NCBI GenBank assembly: GCA_963922205.1
Contig: CAWUHX010000005.1
Span: 434,001 to 498,000 of the forward strand
Source: Romanomermis culicivorax
Lineage: Eukaryota > Nematoda > Enoplea > Mermithida > Mermithidae
DNA: 64,000 nt
Reading direction: 5' to 3'
The notes under the pieces were generated by a model, which saw nothing but the letters and a program-made list of their open reading frames with translations, did no database searches and was not told where the DNA came from. Below, in pieces: positions 21,801 to 30,626 of this stretch. The first letter of the stretch is position 1, and the number at the start of each line of letters is the position of its first letter. Position numbers and translations under genes: made by a program.

Positions 21801-24671
21801 ACCAGACCCAGTGTTGAGGCAACCTTTTCCCGCTACTCGGGGCTTCAGTAAAAGTTAGGCTCGGTCTGGGACTTGAACCCAGGACCTTGCAGCTACCGTC
21901 CGCACGCTCTAACCAACTGAGCCAACTGAGCAGCGGGAAAAGCACTCTCTTTTTGCAACAATTCGTAGTTGAGGTGGCTGCTTTGGCCACTCTCAACATC
22001 CCTCAGCCGTCGAGTTTGACGGACCGTCAAGGGCCACCAGTGTTGAGGCAACCTGTTCCCGCTACTCCGGGCTTCAGTAAAAGTTAAGCTCAGTCTGGGA
22101 CTTGAACTCAAGACCTTGCCACTACCGTCCCCATGCTCTAACCAACTGAGCCAACCGAGCAGCGGGAAAGGTGCCCTCATTTTGCAACAATCCATAGTTG
22201 ATGTGGCTGCTGTGGCCACTCTCAACATCCCTCTGCCGTCGAGACATCGAGGTGCTGTCACTTTGATGCCAGGTATTTTTTGGTATAAAGAACAAAATAG
22301 TGATGTAACAATTACATCCCAGATTTTTACGAGCTGTGTGAATATTTTTCATTGAAGTATTTGCATTCCTTATGGTCTGAAACGTTAAGAAACTATGTTT
22401 TGTCTACTGAATCTCCTTCTTTTTCGTTATTTATTTGCACATATTTTCCAATTTTCTGGCTTTTAGCACGTATTTGACCATTTTCACTTTTTTGTGCATT
22501 TTTAAATGGTTTTTCTCCTCATTTTAACGTATTTTTTATAAAGTTTGTATATTTCAGATCAATAGCTAATAGTTTATTCATGATTAGTGCATCCGAATTA
22601 GTGCACCAAATTTCGACATACTTTGTATGGGCGATTGGTTTCAGTTGATGCTGGATGACCTTTTTCAGAGTACAAAAGGACTTTAACTGGCCATAATCAC
22701 AACTCTACGTTTCAAAATATTGGAAGGATTAATATTATTGGCTACAATAGTTTCCTGTATGACCAACATTTTTTGTGGGTTGTATTCTTACATTGTAAAA
22801 ATTTTTAATTGAGGATGTTGTGCATATCTCATCATTTCTGTGCATTTATTCTTGCTTTTATTTGGCAGGAATTCTGTGTATAAAGATCTGGTCTAAGAGA
22901 ATATTAGAAAGGATGATGTTACTAGACTTATTAGTAGAGCACCGATTTTTAAGTGATGCTGCACTTAATCTTTTGTTTTGATGGAATATACTTCCCATGC
23001 TTAGAAATGCAATTATGCATGGTGTCTGATGGTAAAGAATGCTAATTAACAGCACTTAATTGCACTTCATTTGGGGGTCTTGCACTTAATTGCACTTAAT
23101 TTAAACTTTTTGTAAAAGTTGCACCTAAATGCATAGTCTTTAATGAAAAACTTGAAAATACATGGTTAAAAAAAGTTAAAAAGTTAAAAACTTTTTAACT
23201 AGTTTAACTTTTTTAGACTCAAAAACCTTTTTTTAAGTTAAAAACTTTTTAACTATTTTTAACTTTTTAAAAGTTAAAAACTTTTTTAGTTAAAAACTTG
23301 AAGAAACATAGTTAAAAACTTGAAGGAACATAGTTAAAAACTTGAAAAATAAGGTTTAATGAAAGATCAACAGTGGAAAATTTTCAGTGATGCGGTGATT
23401 TTCAGTGATCAATCCGGAATTTAAATTTAAAATGTTGTTCACGACGTAGACCTAGAGCGTTTGTTTTCTCAATGTAATTTAATATTGTCTGATCGCCGTC
23501 AAAGCTTAACATTTGAAAATATTGAAATGATAGATATTGTTATGTTTAATAAGTTTCTTTTCAACTAAACTTGACAGTTTGCTGCCATTGAAACGTCTTA
23601 TTGCAATTTATTAAGGCCAAAAATTAGTGTAAAATTGGTTTTTTTGCACTTAACTGTGCACTTAATTTGCCATTTTTTTGCACTTAATTAGACACTTAAT
23701 TTTGACTTTTTTTGCACTTAAGAATCCGTGCTCTACTTATTAGTTAGTTATTATTATTATAGTACTATACTAGTTATACTAGTTATTGAATTATCATAGG
23801 CAGCAGGATAGTGTCAACCTATACTATTTATTGAATACTCAAAACTCCTGGCAGCATGCAGCTAATTTTCTGTCCACAAAAGAATCTTTCTAAAACATCA
23901 GAAATAGAGAAGAATTAATTTTTACAACACTTTTCCTGAAAACTTATCATAAAACCCAATAGTTGTCGATTCATGTAGTTGGTTTATCATTTAGTAGGAA
24001 ACTTTTTGTGCAAGTTCCTCTCCATGAGTGCCACATTTCACCTTGTTTAAAATTGATTTATGCCAAAATACAGGTGAGGGGATCCAAGCTTGAGGTAAAC
24101 AACTAAGGCTTAGTGTATACTGTGCAGTTTCAAACAAAATTGGGAAGCAGGACCCGAAGTAAATCAAGGACATGATATTAAAAAAAAACTTGTTCTGGAT
24201 CAAAAACTGTTACCATGCAACATTTACAATCTTGGCTTCTCACAGGCAGCAACCTGAAACAACTGGAAGTGCATGAGATGAGCAGAGTATCCAAGATTGG
24301 TATGAGGGCTCCACTAGGTGGCAAAAACGCAATTATACTATACCTCACTTTTCAGAAATGAGATCAGACTTATCAAATTGTGGGATTGCTTATGATAGCC
24401 AAAATTCGACACTGTAAAATCAAATCATAATATGCAAACAATGTTACACTGACCAGTAACTGTGGTTTAGCTATATCATCCCTCATGATATGTCTTAATC
24501 AGAAAACATAAAGTTTTGAACAATCCAAAGTACCCAATTAGGAACTACAAAGGTCACTTACTCATGAATCCTGAAATGATAATAATTCGGGTCATTCGGA
24601 TCTGGCCTAAATATTGCGCTGGTTATGCTTACGATTAAAATCAATATCAATAAGTGGAAAATTTTCAACAT
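6600..24671 (-). CDS. Multi-exon gene for an unrecognised secreted protein with alternating cysteine modules
   Basis: This gene was rebuilt from splice signals. The first exon encodes a signal peptide (MLKIFHLLILILIVSITSA) and the last ends in TAG at 6600-6602. Exons from 20154 downward join in compatible phase across nine introns. Two module types repeat. Module B has Cys-x15-Cys, then C(F/Y)xG(E/V)(L/I)V(M/L)Q, and ends in (W/D/E)LC-like; it occurs in exons at 11753, in 8435+8201, and more loosely in 19380+16098. Module A has a strand ending in (N/D)CxLxI and occurs in exons at 13036, 12047, 8544 and 6600. Two A-type exons are both exactly 195 nt. The protein is probably extracellular and disulphide-bonded; no enzyme motif or membrane anchor was seen. 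About 800 residues are accounted for. Exons between 24562 and 20616 are incompletely joined. Two neighbouring genes instead of one cannot be excluded. Function unknown. Confidence 0.6.
8201..8379 (-). CDS. Secreted-protein gene, internal exon (module B end)
   Basis: Acceptor TTCTATTTCAG; 179 nt end at GTTTAA. It contains DGSDTKNRICFKFGERRF, CCYRGVIVLQKSI, NRT (a possible glycosylation site) and YELCARPF. If the donor is skipped the frame stops within a few codons. Confidence 0.65.
8435..8489 (-). CDS. Secreted-protein gene, short internal exon (module B start)
   Basis: 55 nt encoding EEVPTEYNESRCNLESI between a TTTTTAG acceptor and a GTAAAC donor. Both split codons are restored when joined to its neighbours (Asp before, Arg after). 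Confidence 0.65.
8544..8738 (-). CDS. Secreted-protein gene, internal exon (module A, 195 nt)
   Basis: Acceptor TTTATTACAG, donor GTAAAA, phase 1 to phase 1. It starts NQPSLCEQCNYID and contains VDVTFMVDKNCHLHITVKQ. It pairs with the next two exons, which form module B. Confidence 0.7.
11753..11989 (-). CDS. Secreted-protein gene, internal exon (complete module B)
   Basis: Acceptor CTTTTGCAG, donor GTAAGT, 237 nt, phase 1 to phase 1. It contains ECHVSSIVNDNGKIPVIC (16 residues from Cys to Cys), then CFEGELVMQMNV, NFTAP and FDLC. The first spacing is identical to the module B at 8489-8201. Asn-Phe-Thr is a possible N-glycosylation site. Confidence 0.7.
12047..12322 (-). CDS. Secreted-protein gene, internal exon (module A type)
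   Basis: Acceptor TTGTTTTAG, donor GTAGCC, 276 nt, phase 1 to phase 1. It contains VDIFLFVDNLDCQLQLNII, the same strand-Cys-strand core as the other A exons, and ends CSLCE. The next intron is only 57 bp. Confidence 0.6.
13036..13230 (-). CDS. Secreted-protein gene, internal exon (module A, 195 nt)
   Basis: Acceptor TGTAATTTAG, donor GTAACA, phase 1 to phase 1. It contains FICNRSVPGNFKYV and FLNLTLKTNCRLAIEVR. It is the same length as the exon at 8544-8738 and shares the NCxLxIxV core. Confidence 0.65.
13570..13690 (-). repeat. tRNA-derived (SINE-like) relic
   Basis: On the minus strand, TTGGTTAGCAGAGTTGGT-like (A-box side) is followed about 45 bases later by GGGGTTCAAGTCC (B-box side). The T stem pairs poorly and the TTGGTTAGCA part is duplicated, so this is an old SINE piece rather than a tRNA gene. 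It lies in an intron of the secreted-protein gene. Confidence 0.35.
15847..15952. mobile_element. Short hAT-type MITE (TAGAGATGTAT ends)
   Basis: The 106-bp element has inverted ends TAGAGATGTAT / ATACATCTCTA. It is flanked by GTATACAT (15839-15846) and ATATACAT (15953-15960), a 7-of-8 target duplication of hAT length. It carries no coding capacity. Confidence 0.7.
16098..16401 (-). CDS. Secreted-protein gene, large internal exon
   Basis: Acceptor TTTATTATAG joins phase 0 from the previous exon. 101 open codons end at a GTATGT donor. It begins VAEQWCGAPF, matching the VMYELCARPF end of the module B at 8201, then carries a longer region (YFEIGSFTQNPHRVGFLNS and GHAGLFTSPIKDW) not seen in the other modules. 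If the donor is not used, the frame runs on to a TAG near 16053, which would make this a terminal exon. Confidence 0.65.
17195..18910. repeat. Foldback-like repeat element, copy 2
   Basis: It starts with AAAGATACCCC, continues with GTGTAGGAAGTA and TTGATCCGAATTCATTTAACATG-type motifs seen in copy 1 (5225-6590), and has inverted ACTTTCTATACACC motifs near 17757 and 18843. TTGATGATGTTATGT at about 17512 matches TTGATGATGTGT of copy 1. The right edge is uncertain. Confidence 0.35.
19380..19576 (-). CDS. Secreted-protein gene, internal exon (module B, first half)
   Basis: Acceptor GTCATAG, donor GTAAGC, 197 nt, in phase with both neighbours. It starts LPDNWIAIGEDIKTRC and includes FHRFYDGGHSAIFLGC. 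The RC...DG segment and the FxxxxxGxxxIFLG segment align loosely with the exons at 8435 and 8201. Confidence 0.65.
19875..19979 (-). CDS. Secreted-protein gene, internal exon
   Basis: Acceptor GAAATAG, donor GTAGGT, 105 nt, phase 1 in and out. It encodes a hydrophobic strand-rich stretch (LLHVTFLFFNTMYGIILDLL) followed by a Cys and PHFK. The hydrophobic run could be mistaken for a membrane helix; its position after the shared Cys fits a module A strand. Confidence 0.5.
20050..20154 (-). CDS. Secreted-protein gene, internal exon (module A start)
   Basis: Acceptor AATTCAG, donor GTAAAT, 105 nt. It encodes RASNVCRTCFQLLLKN and continues to YIFCFSVKSKK. The CxxC...Y-FxFS...KK layout matches the start of the exon at 8544-8738. 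It ends with T and joins to GT of the next exon as Cys. Confidence 0.5.
20559..20616 (-). CDS. Secreted-protein gene, probable internal exon
   Basis: The frame encodes SEVLKELQKISKFNT and ends in G before GTAAAC, which joins in phase to the next exon as Gly. The start is uncertain: TTTACTAG gives phase 0 at 20616, and AATCAG gives a shorter exon starting at 20605. Confidence 0.4.
20743..20811 (-). CDS. Secreted-protein gene, probable internal exon
   Basis: Acceptor CTATTTCCAG and a strong GTAAGT donor flank 69 nt encoding LGGGTKQMLFVCSGEVFNSF and two more residues. It reads phase 1 to phase 1. The join to the next exon is unsettled. Confidence 0.45.
21205..21315 (-). CDS. Secreted-protein gene, probable internal exon
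   Basis: Acceptor GATTGCAG precedes 37 open codons with VRCNMIYYVNSPNFFKLD and a second Cys near the end, then GTATCC. The composition resembles the other exons. Its phase does not join directly to the exon at 20743-20811, so a boundary is wrong or a small exon is missing. Confidence 0.4.
21465..21810. mobile_element. MITE with about 30-bp terminal inverted repeats
   Basis: The left end reads GACTTAAGCTCCAGCTGAGC. The right end, reversed, reads GACTTAAGCTCCAGCTAAGC, and similarity extends outward through GTTTTCATTA / GTTTCATCAA. The interior is full of AGCTGAGCTG and CAACTTAA blocks in both directions. No target duplication could be fixed because the right end abuts the SINE pair. Confidence 0.6.
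21811..22260 (-). repeat. Tandem pair of a tRNA-derived SINE
   Basis: Two units 229 bases apart share most of their sequence. On the minus strand each has a D-arm-like GGCTCAGTTGGTTAGAGC and, about 25-30 bases later, a B box (GGTTCAAGTCCC in the first). The first unit can still form a 5-bp anticodon stem around a 7-base loop reading GGT in the anticodon position. A unit-specific part (CCACTCTCAACATCC in plus orientation) follows. Tails and target duplications are not clear. Confidence 0.7.
22935..23735. mobile_element. Non-autonomous hAT element (TAGAGCAC ends) with exact 8-bp duplication
   Basis: The ends TAGAGCACCGATTTTTAAGTG and, reversed, TAGAGCACGGATTCTTAAGTG form inverted repeats. Flanks CTTATTAG (22927-22934) and CTTATTAG (23736-23743) are identical, as expected of hAT insertion. 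Subterminal GCACTTAATT units are clustered near both ends, and the middle is a self-complementary AAAAGTTAAAAACTTTT region (about 23165-23300). No transposase frame. It lies in the first intron of the secreted-protein gene. Confidence 0.8.
24562..24671 (-). CDS. Secreted-protein gene, first coding exon (signal peptide)
   Basis: ATG at 24671 opens 36 codons and ends in GA before a GTAAGT donor (24561-24556). The product starts MLKIFHLLI, has a strongly hydrophobic core and a small-residue SITSA end typical of signal peptidase cleavage, then IFRPDPNDPNYYHFRIH. It ends in phase 2. The exon that follows it in phase was not found with confidence. Confidence 0.65.
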
Positions 24672-25800
24672 AATAATACTACTGTTAAGTACAGCCACTT
24701 CAATGTATGCCAGTTTCTCTCCCATCGATATTTACTTTGCAAAATTTCCAGTTATGCTGAGAAGCAGGTGAAATAGCTGAAAATGAGCCAAATTAAGCAA
24801 TCCAAAAACATGTTGAGGATGTGCTTACGGCAGTAGCAATCCCACATCTATGCAAAATTGGTGAATCGACAAAGTTACGATTTGACCAAAAAAGAGAAAT
24901 GTGGGGCATTCTTTCATATTCTCGTACTTTTGGTGTGTCGTGGGCGAGTCGCATCCGTTTATATTGTATTGTTCTTTTTCGCCTAGTAAAGGCAAGTGTC
25001 GACAGCCCGACACCCAAATTTACATAATAATAGTATTATTATTATTATTTGTTATTTATTATTTGATTATTATATTTACTTGCGCATTAAGCGGAAGGGG
25101 GAGCCACATTACACAGGAGCCAAAGCCAAGGTAAAGCCCCAGCTCCTTTGGATATTATCATAGTGAGTTCTGTGTATTTGTGTAAACCTTTAGGAGGCAT
25201 CTGGGGAGACCCTGAGACGATTGCAAGAGTTAGAGTTTCCAGTTACTTATTAGTGACTGAAGGTTGTGTTTATTTCTGCTTAAGGACTGTTGCACTGTGT
25301 TTAGTTGATTACTAATAGGAAGCTCCTTTGAGTGACCTACAGTAGTCGATTGAGTACAAGCCAATAGGACTTGAGTTATATTGCTGACGTCTTTTGACCT
25401 AAGCAGAGATATAAACATAACAAACAGGAAGCATCCAACATGTATGTTAAAAATGGGGAGCATTCAACATATGGATCGCATCAAAATCTCTTTTCCGTTT
25501 CATATGATAAAATATGGATTTGTTAACTTGACCCTCAAACAAAATGTCAATGTTTCAGGCAGGTTGTTCCTCATGTAAAATTCATTTGATGGTAATAAAA
25601 AGCAAATTGTAATGACTTTTCCTAGAAAAAAATGGCAAAAAATGGCTTTTCCCAGAAAAAATGGCTGAATGTCATATGATGAAATATGGATTTATGAATT
25701 TGACCCTAATGTCGATCTTTCATGCAAGTTTTTGCTCATCGCAAATTCATCTGATCATATGGTAATAAAGAGCAAATTATGGTGAATTTCTCGAGGAGAA
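24672..25800. other. No gene recognised; includes an ATT microsatellite
   Basis: This region lies upstream of the signal-peptide exon, so a promoter is expected near 24.7 kb, but no convincing core element was seen. An imperfect ATT/ATTT run lies at about 25024-25076. Short plus-strand frames here have no recognisable similarity. Confidence 0.4.
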
Positions 25801-26215
25801 ATGTCATGGTTGCAACTAACAGTAAACGCCAATTAATTATCAACAGTTTTCTCGCCTCAATTTGTTGAGGAAAGTTAGTGATGACTGACCCGAATGGTGT
25901 TTGAGGGTTAGTTTCCTGCACCATGACAACGTGAGTACCCACACAGGCAAGAAAACATTAGACTCTTTGACCAAATAAAATGTGCAATTGTTGGCACATC
26001 CACCTTATTTAACACTCAATTTGGCGCCCTGTGACTTTTTTCTGTTTGGAAAAGTCAAAGAAACAATTTGTGGTCAGCAATTCCATCCTTCCAATGACAT
26101 CTTGATGGCTTGCATCTGTTGTATAATAAAGCAGAATCAGAAAAAAATAGATGGAATGCAGAAAAAACTACAGAGACATGCCAAGTGTCCTACTGTTGTC
26201 AGGACGATATGTGAA
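25800..26215 (+). pseudogene. Mariner-family transposase fragment
   Basis: One frame gives TVNA-like, then LHHDNVSTHTG, and after a stop HPPYLTLNLAPCDFFLFGK followed by a region ending in KLQRHAKC. These match the mariner/SETMAR catalytic domain, in which the second Asp lies in HDN(A/V)xxHT and the third in LAP-D-F. Both acids are still readable but in-frame stops (one between the two blocks) and loss of the N-terminal half show a dead copy. No terminal inverted repeats were located. Confidence 0.75.
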
Positions 26216-27400
26216 CAATCTAATGGAGAATGTCTAGATCACAAAGAGCATAATGTCATGGTTCCATTGCAAACATGTTATTGTGCTATAGGATTCTTGT
26301 GCTATAGGATTCCCCTCCCAGGAATCATCGGGCAATTGGCTCCATCGAGCGTCCTCCCCCCCCCAGGATTTTCCAGTTCAGCTATATGGTAGTCATAGGA
26401 ACCACAATACTTTTGGTCGGAAAAATACTGGAAAACGACAATTTTTGAACAAAAAAGGTCAAAAACTTTAATTTTCTAAGTGTTGCACGCTATAATACAT
26501 TTTTGCTGTTTTTTAGACAAAAATCACTATTTTTTACCCATTTCCGAACTTTTGTTAGTAAGAGTTGATTTTTTCCTTCAGAGACCTCCATCTACCCTGA
26601 AAATGTTGGGAACTCAGGGATCCCTGGCCCGGAAAAAGTCACCTGACCCAGCCCCTCCAAACCTCGGAGCCCTGTTATTTATTTGTATGAACTCTAAAGG
26701 TTCTACCTCACTCAAAATGTGTTATTTTGCTAATCTAGGGTTTGTAACCTTTACCCAAATTGATTTCTGGTCAGTTTGATTCAACACATGAAAACACAAT
26801 TTGATTTTATGTTGCCTTTCTCACAGCCTGCACAAGGCAAAAATAAACAGAAAGCAGAGAATACAGCAGCAGGGTCATGAAAAAAACTAAGAATAAAAAT
26901 CAAATTTCATCATGCTACAGTATTTCAGGCCATGAACATTCTAAATGCTTTAGCAGCTATCGTGTATGAACTTGTTGATCGGTCTTGAAAAATGAAAAGC
27001 ATTTACGAATCACCATATTTACACTATTATAAGCCACAGGAGTGGAGTGTTTATATCTGTCATACATGGTTTTACTACTCTGAAAATTAGTTTCGACAAA
27101 TGAAACTTTGTATATTTTTTGTGCATGTTTTTGGAGCCTTATCCTGAAATTATATTTATATAGTGTGCATTGATCGTAGAACAGCGTGAACATTTTTCCA
27201 TGAAACAAGGGTAAGTTTCACAAAACTGGATCTGGAAAATCAATTGAGCAAAGTATAGGCATGATTCAATAAATGAGGCGGAGTAAGACCGATATTAATG
27301 GTAAGCCATGGAGTAGACAAATTACAGTAAATCGACACAAAATGAGGAAGACTAGAGAAATAAACTTTTGTTGTTTACTGTAAGGTATTTTGTACAAAAT
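26216..27400. other. No gene recognised
   Basis: Mixed AT-rich sequence with a C run near 26360 and a GC-richer patch near 26590-26670. No exon with matched splice sites was found. Confidence 0.4.
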
Positions 27401-28460
27401 TTAAAACTATATAAACTCTATAGACTACTCTGATTCTCCCACGAACTTAAAGTTCCATATTTGCACTTGACCATCTTTTCTTGATTGCTCATTTGTACTG
27501 TAGCTTTAAACTATGTATAATATTTTCAAATTCTCCTATTGTTGTATTTTAATTTATGATGGGCGTTTGGGGGCGGCTCTGACCGATTTCTTGCCTCCTT
27601 GATCCGTCAGGTCGGAGGAAGGAGTTGAAATCAGTAAGAAGAATTGAAGTGCAGGAGAGATAGCCAGGGATCGACCTTAATGCCAGTGCTTCCCTGCACC
27701 TGCCCTAAACCTCGGAATGACTCCTCACCAAGGGGCGAGAAGTCAAGAACAGAATACTACCTTCCCAAGAAATGCCTGACTAAAACTAGTCAGACAAGGT
27801 AACACACTTTTGGACACAAATAAAACACTTTCCTAACTAAACATTTATTTATAAAACTTACCTAAAAATCGCCCCTTCCAAAAAACATGACGTCTTTTTA
27901 ATATAAAAACCAGGCGAATAATGTACAGGCGAGAATGATAATTATGATATGAGAGGCGAGACGCACGAGAAGAAATCAATAATATACACTAACTAATTCA
28001 CAAAAACCATCTTCTACAGTAACCATCGCGCTGGGCCAGGTCGGGCATGGTCGACGTCTTGTACTTGCAGGCGTTTTTATAAAATCGACAAAACTATTAG
28101 AAAATCGTGAAAATCGGGGAAAACACACTACAACACTATAAATGAGAGTTGATAATTAGCTTACAACAGTTCGATGATCAGATTTCTTCCTGATCATAAA
28201 TTCTAAAGTTCAATATTTGAATTTGATGATCCCTATTTGATCACTCAGCTTCACCTTAGCTTTATACTTTTTAGAAATTATCCCATAAATAGGAGCCAAT
28301 AAGTTTAGTTTAGCTCACACTGCTGATCATAAAAATCGATATTTGTTGCATCATCTGACTGTAGCCTTACACTGTGTAACTTTCTCAACTTCTCTACCAT
28401 AAAAAGGAGCCAATAATTTTACTTTAGCTCACAGTAACTCTATAATTTTGTCGTACAGTG
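27400..28460. repeat. Family R1 repeat copies, interrupted by a solo LTR
   Basis: CTGTAGCTTTAAACTATG and TTCTCCTAT at 27500-27539, and ATAAATGAG after 28136, are the two halves of one R1 unit. Further R1 sequence (GACTGTAGCCTTACACTGTG near 28370) follows. The best-ordered copies lie at 32.8-33.4 kb. Confidence 0.6.
27540..28135. mobile_element. Solo LTR (TGTTGTA...TACAACA), 596 bp
   Basis: The ends are inverted (TGTTGTA/TACAACA) and flanked by CTAT at 27536-27539 and 28136-28139. Removing the element and one CTAT gives TTCTCCTATAAATG, the sequence seen in the intact R1 unit near 33057. The insert is much GC-richer than its surroundings. No gag-pol or second LTR is present, so it is best read as a solo LTR left by recombination; it is too short to encode anything. 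Confidence 0.7.
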
Positions 28461-28936
28461 AAATTCCAACAGGGTGTGAATTACCAAGATTTTGTGATGT
28501 TTAGCGTAATTCCAATTGAAATGAGCATAGATCTCAAGATGCAACTATTTCTAAAGCTTTTCTATCAATCATATAACACTTTTAATATTTAGTTGAATAA
28601 ACATTTGCAGCAATTAGGGCTGCTAATCGATCTGGCATTGAGGAAACTAACTTTTTCAATAATTCAGCACTTATTCCGTTCAAAACTTTCATCAACTTTT
28701 CTTTCATGTCACATTCATTTATGGCATGGAAGTTGTTGCAAATGAGAAATCCTCCCAAAATCCTCCACAAACTTACGATTGGATTCATATCTGGCGATTG
28801 AGGAGGCCATTCCAAGATGGACATTCCTTCATCAGTGATGAATTTTTTTGTCAGCTTGGCAGAATATAAATCCAGTTCGAAGTGGCACACAACAATATAG
28901 CTGCATCTACTGAAGCCTCCCAATGATTTCTTAAGC

Positions 28937-30072
28937 TGTAGGCATACTTGACTGGTTTTTTTGCGGCCCGCAACTGCGGGTCGGTTGCGGCTCTCACAAT
29001 GGCATACTTTTGTGCAGTTCTGCAAAGTGCGGAACCGGAAAACCGCAATTGTTAGCATAGTTAACCGCAATTTCGAACTGGAAATTACCTAAGAGATGCA
29101 AGGTTGTTCATTTAAGTTAAAACACGGAGAATGAAACATTCACTGTACATATTGAAAATGTATAATTATTCGATTTTTTAATTTGCTAAATGAATTTTAA
29201 TTTTTTAATCGTGCGTGCTTATGAAAAAAACTGTGGACAGAGCAAATTCTGGAAAAAATTGAGTTTTCTAGTTGATAAAGATCAGGTATTCATTGTTATT
29301 CAGTGCAAAACGGCATATACTGTATCAAGTGCCGCTACTGTTGTCGTGTGTTTCCACCGATTTTGTCTTTTTTGTCAATCCGCGCATGAGGCCCGCAAGT
29401 ACCAAGTGGAGTGAGCGATGGGGACCATCAACAGCCGTCTTACTGTAGCGCAAGTCAGTACCCGTGCGCTGGCTCTCTCAATGTGCATTATCTTGTGTTT
29501 TTTATAACATACGTTTTCTATTAATCTTGTGTCCTACTCGCTGCCTCGCCGCACCCTCGTCTTTGTTTGTTTTCTCCCCACTGCTTGGGAGTGAATTGTT
29601 TATACTCTCGCCCAACCGCGTTTGTAAGTAAGTGTTTCTTATTGCGTAAGGTAAAATTGAAGAAGGGTTTTCTTTCTTGTATTTATCTTATTTCGGGAGA
29701 CAATTAGGGAAGTATCTTTTCCTTGATTGGTAGGATTATTAGTGTCGGGTTTAAGTACTATCAATTAAGTTAATCCGGTAAGCGTGGGTGTGGGAAATAT
29801 GTACATTAAGGACTAACCCTGGGATCCCAATCCTGCCTAACTAATCAACCCCTGACTCATTTATAAATACAACATTACCAGAACAGCAAAAAGTACTCCA
29901 TTCCAGAACTCTTTGGGGGTCCATAAACCGTTCTAAACTGCAATGCGGTTGCGGGTTGCCACCCGCAAAATTTTTTTCCGGTTGCGGGTGACTTGCGGGC
30001 TGCAATTTTTGAAAACCACAAAAAAGTGTGTGGGCTGCACACTTTTCCGCCCATTGCGGAAGTATGCCTACG
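28937..30072. mobile_element. hAT-like element inserted in the Tc1 transposase
   Basis: Inverted ends TGTAGGCATACTT / AAGTATGCCTACG bound 1136 bp that split the Tc1 frame. Flanks TCTTAAGC and ACTTTAGT match at 5 of 8 positions, a worn 8-bp duplication. Subterminal GCGGCCCGCAA, TGCGGGT and TTGCGGG motifs in both orientations are typical of hAT elements. It holds a further LTR-like insertion; no transposase frame was found. Confidence 0.65.
29444..29874 (-). mobile_element. Probable solo LTR inside the hAT-like element
   Basis: Flanked by TTAC at 29440-29443 and 29875-29878. On the minus strand it starts TGTTGTATTTATAA and ends GCGCTACA, resembling the LTR at 27540 (TGTTGTATTTTAAT...CTACAACA). 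Composition is GC-richer than its host. The 4-bp duplication alone is weak evidence; the shared end sequence supports it. Confidence 0.5.
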
Positions 30073-30212
30073 ACTTTAGTGATTCTGTCTAGGCCACAGC
30101 AGTAAATTTGAAGTTTTTTGGAATATAAACAAGATCCCCAACACCATTGGCCCCGAATGATCCCTAGACTAGCACTCAACCACCCCCATGTTTTACAGTT
30201 CCAACCATACAT

Positions 30213-30626
30213 GCACGTGGGGGGGTTTGGGGGGGCTTTGACCCCCAGCAGATTTTTATTGACCCCCAGCAGATTCTTGCTGACCCCCAGCAGATTTAAC
30301 TTTTCCAGCAATGATTGAGAAGATGACAAAGGAAAATGAGCAAGAGAGAAGAAAAGTCGTCATAAAAATGGAAATGAAGTTGTAGTTTGACAATTTTTCT
30401 AAACAAATCATACTTGATTCCAAAAATGTAACACGGAAACTTTAAAAAGTGCTGCCTAAGCAAATAGTTTCACATATCTGACTAATATAGGTTGAAGAAT
30501 ATGCTGCTTGGATGTTAGAAGACTTTCTGAGACCTTTCTTTTAATTATCAAGAATGAAAAAAAATTTTGTATTCCACCCCCTGTCCTGGCTGACCCCCCG
30601 CAGAATTTCTATGCTGTGCACGTATG
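30213..30626. mobile_element. Insertion of unknown class with 15-bp target duplication
   Basis: GTTCCAACCATACAT occurs at 30198-30212 and again at 30627-30641. Collapsing the two copies restores the Tc1 reading from CMVG into VKHGGG, which proves an insertion. The 414-bp insert contains three copies of TGACCCCCAGCAGATT-like repeats near one end and a related TGACCCCCCGCAGAA near the other. A 15-bp duplication suggests a LINE-driven or SINE-like insertion. Confidence 0.7.

Noticed and set aside
21880-21960. Possible true tRNA gene (GGT anticodon position)
   Set aside because: The residue before the anticodon is C rather than T, the acceptor stem does not pair, and a decayed duplicate follows; best read as a SINE head.
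21893-22261. 122-residue minus-strand frame
   Set aside because: It lies across the tandem SINE units; the two halves repeat the same SINE-encoded text.
24821-25027. Plus-strand 68-residue frame upstream of the secreted-protein gene
   Set aside because: No recognised domain and no supporting splice or start context.
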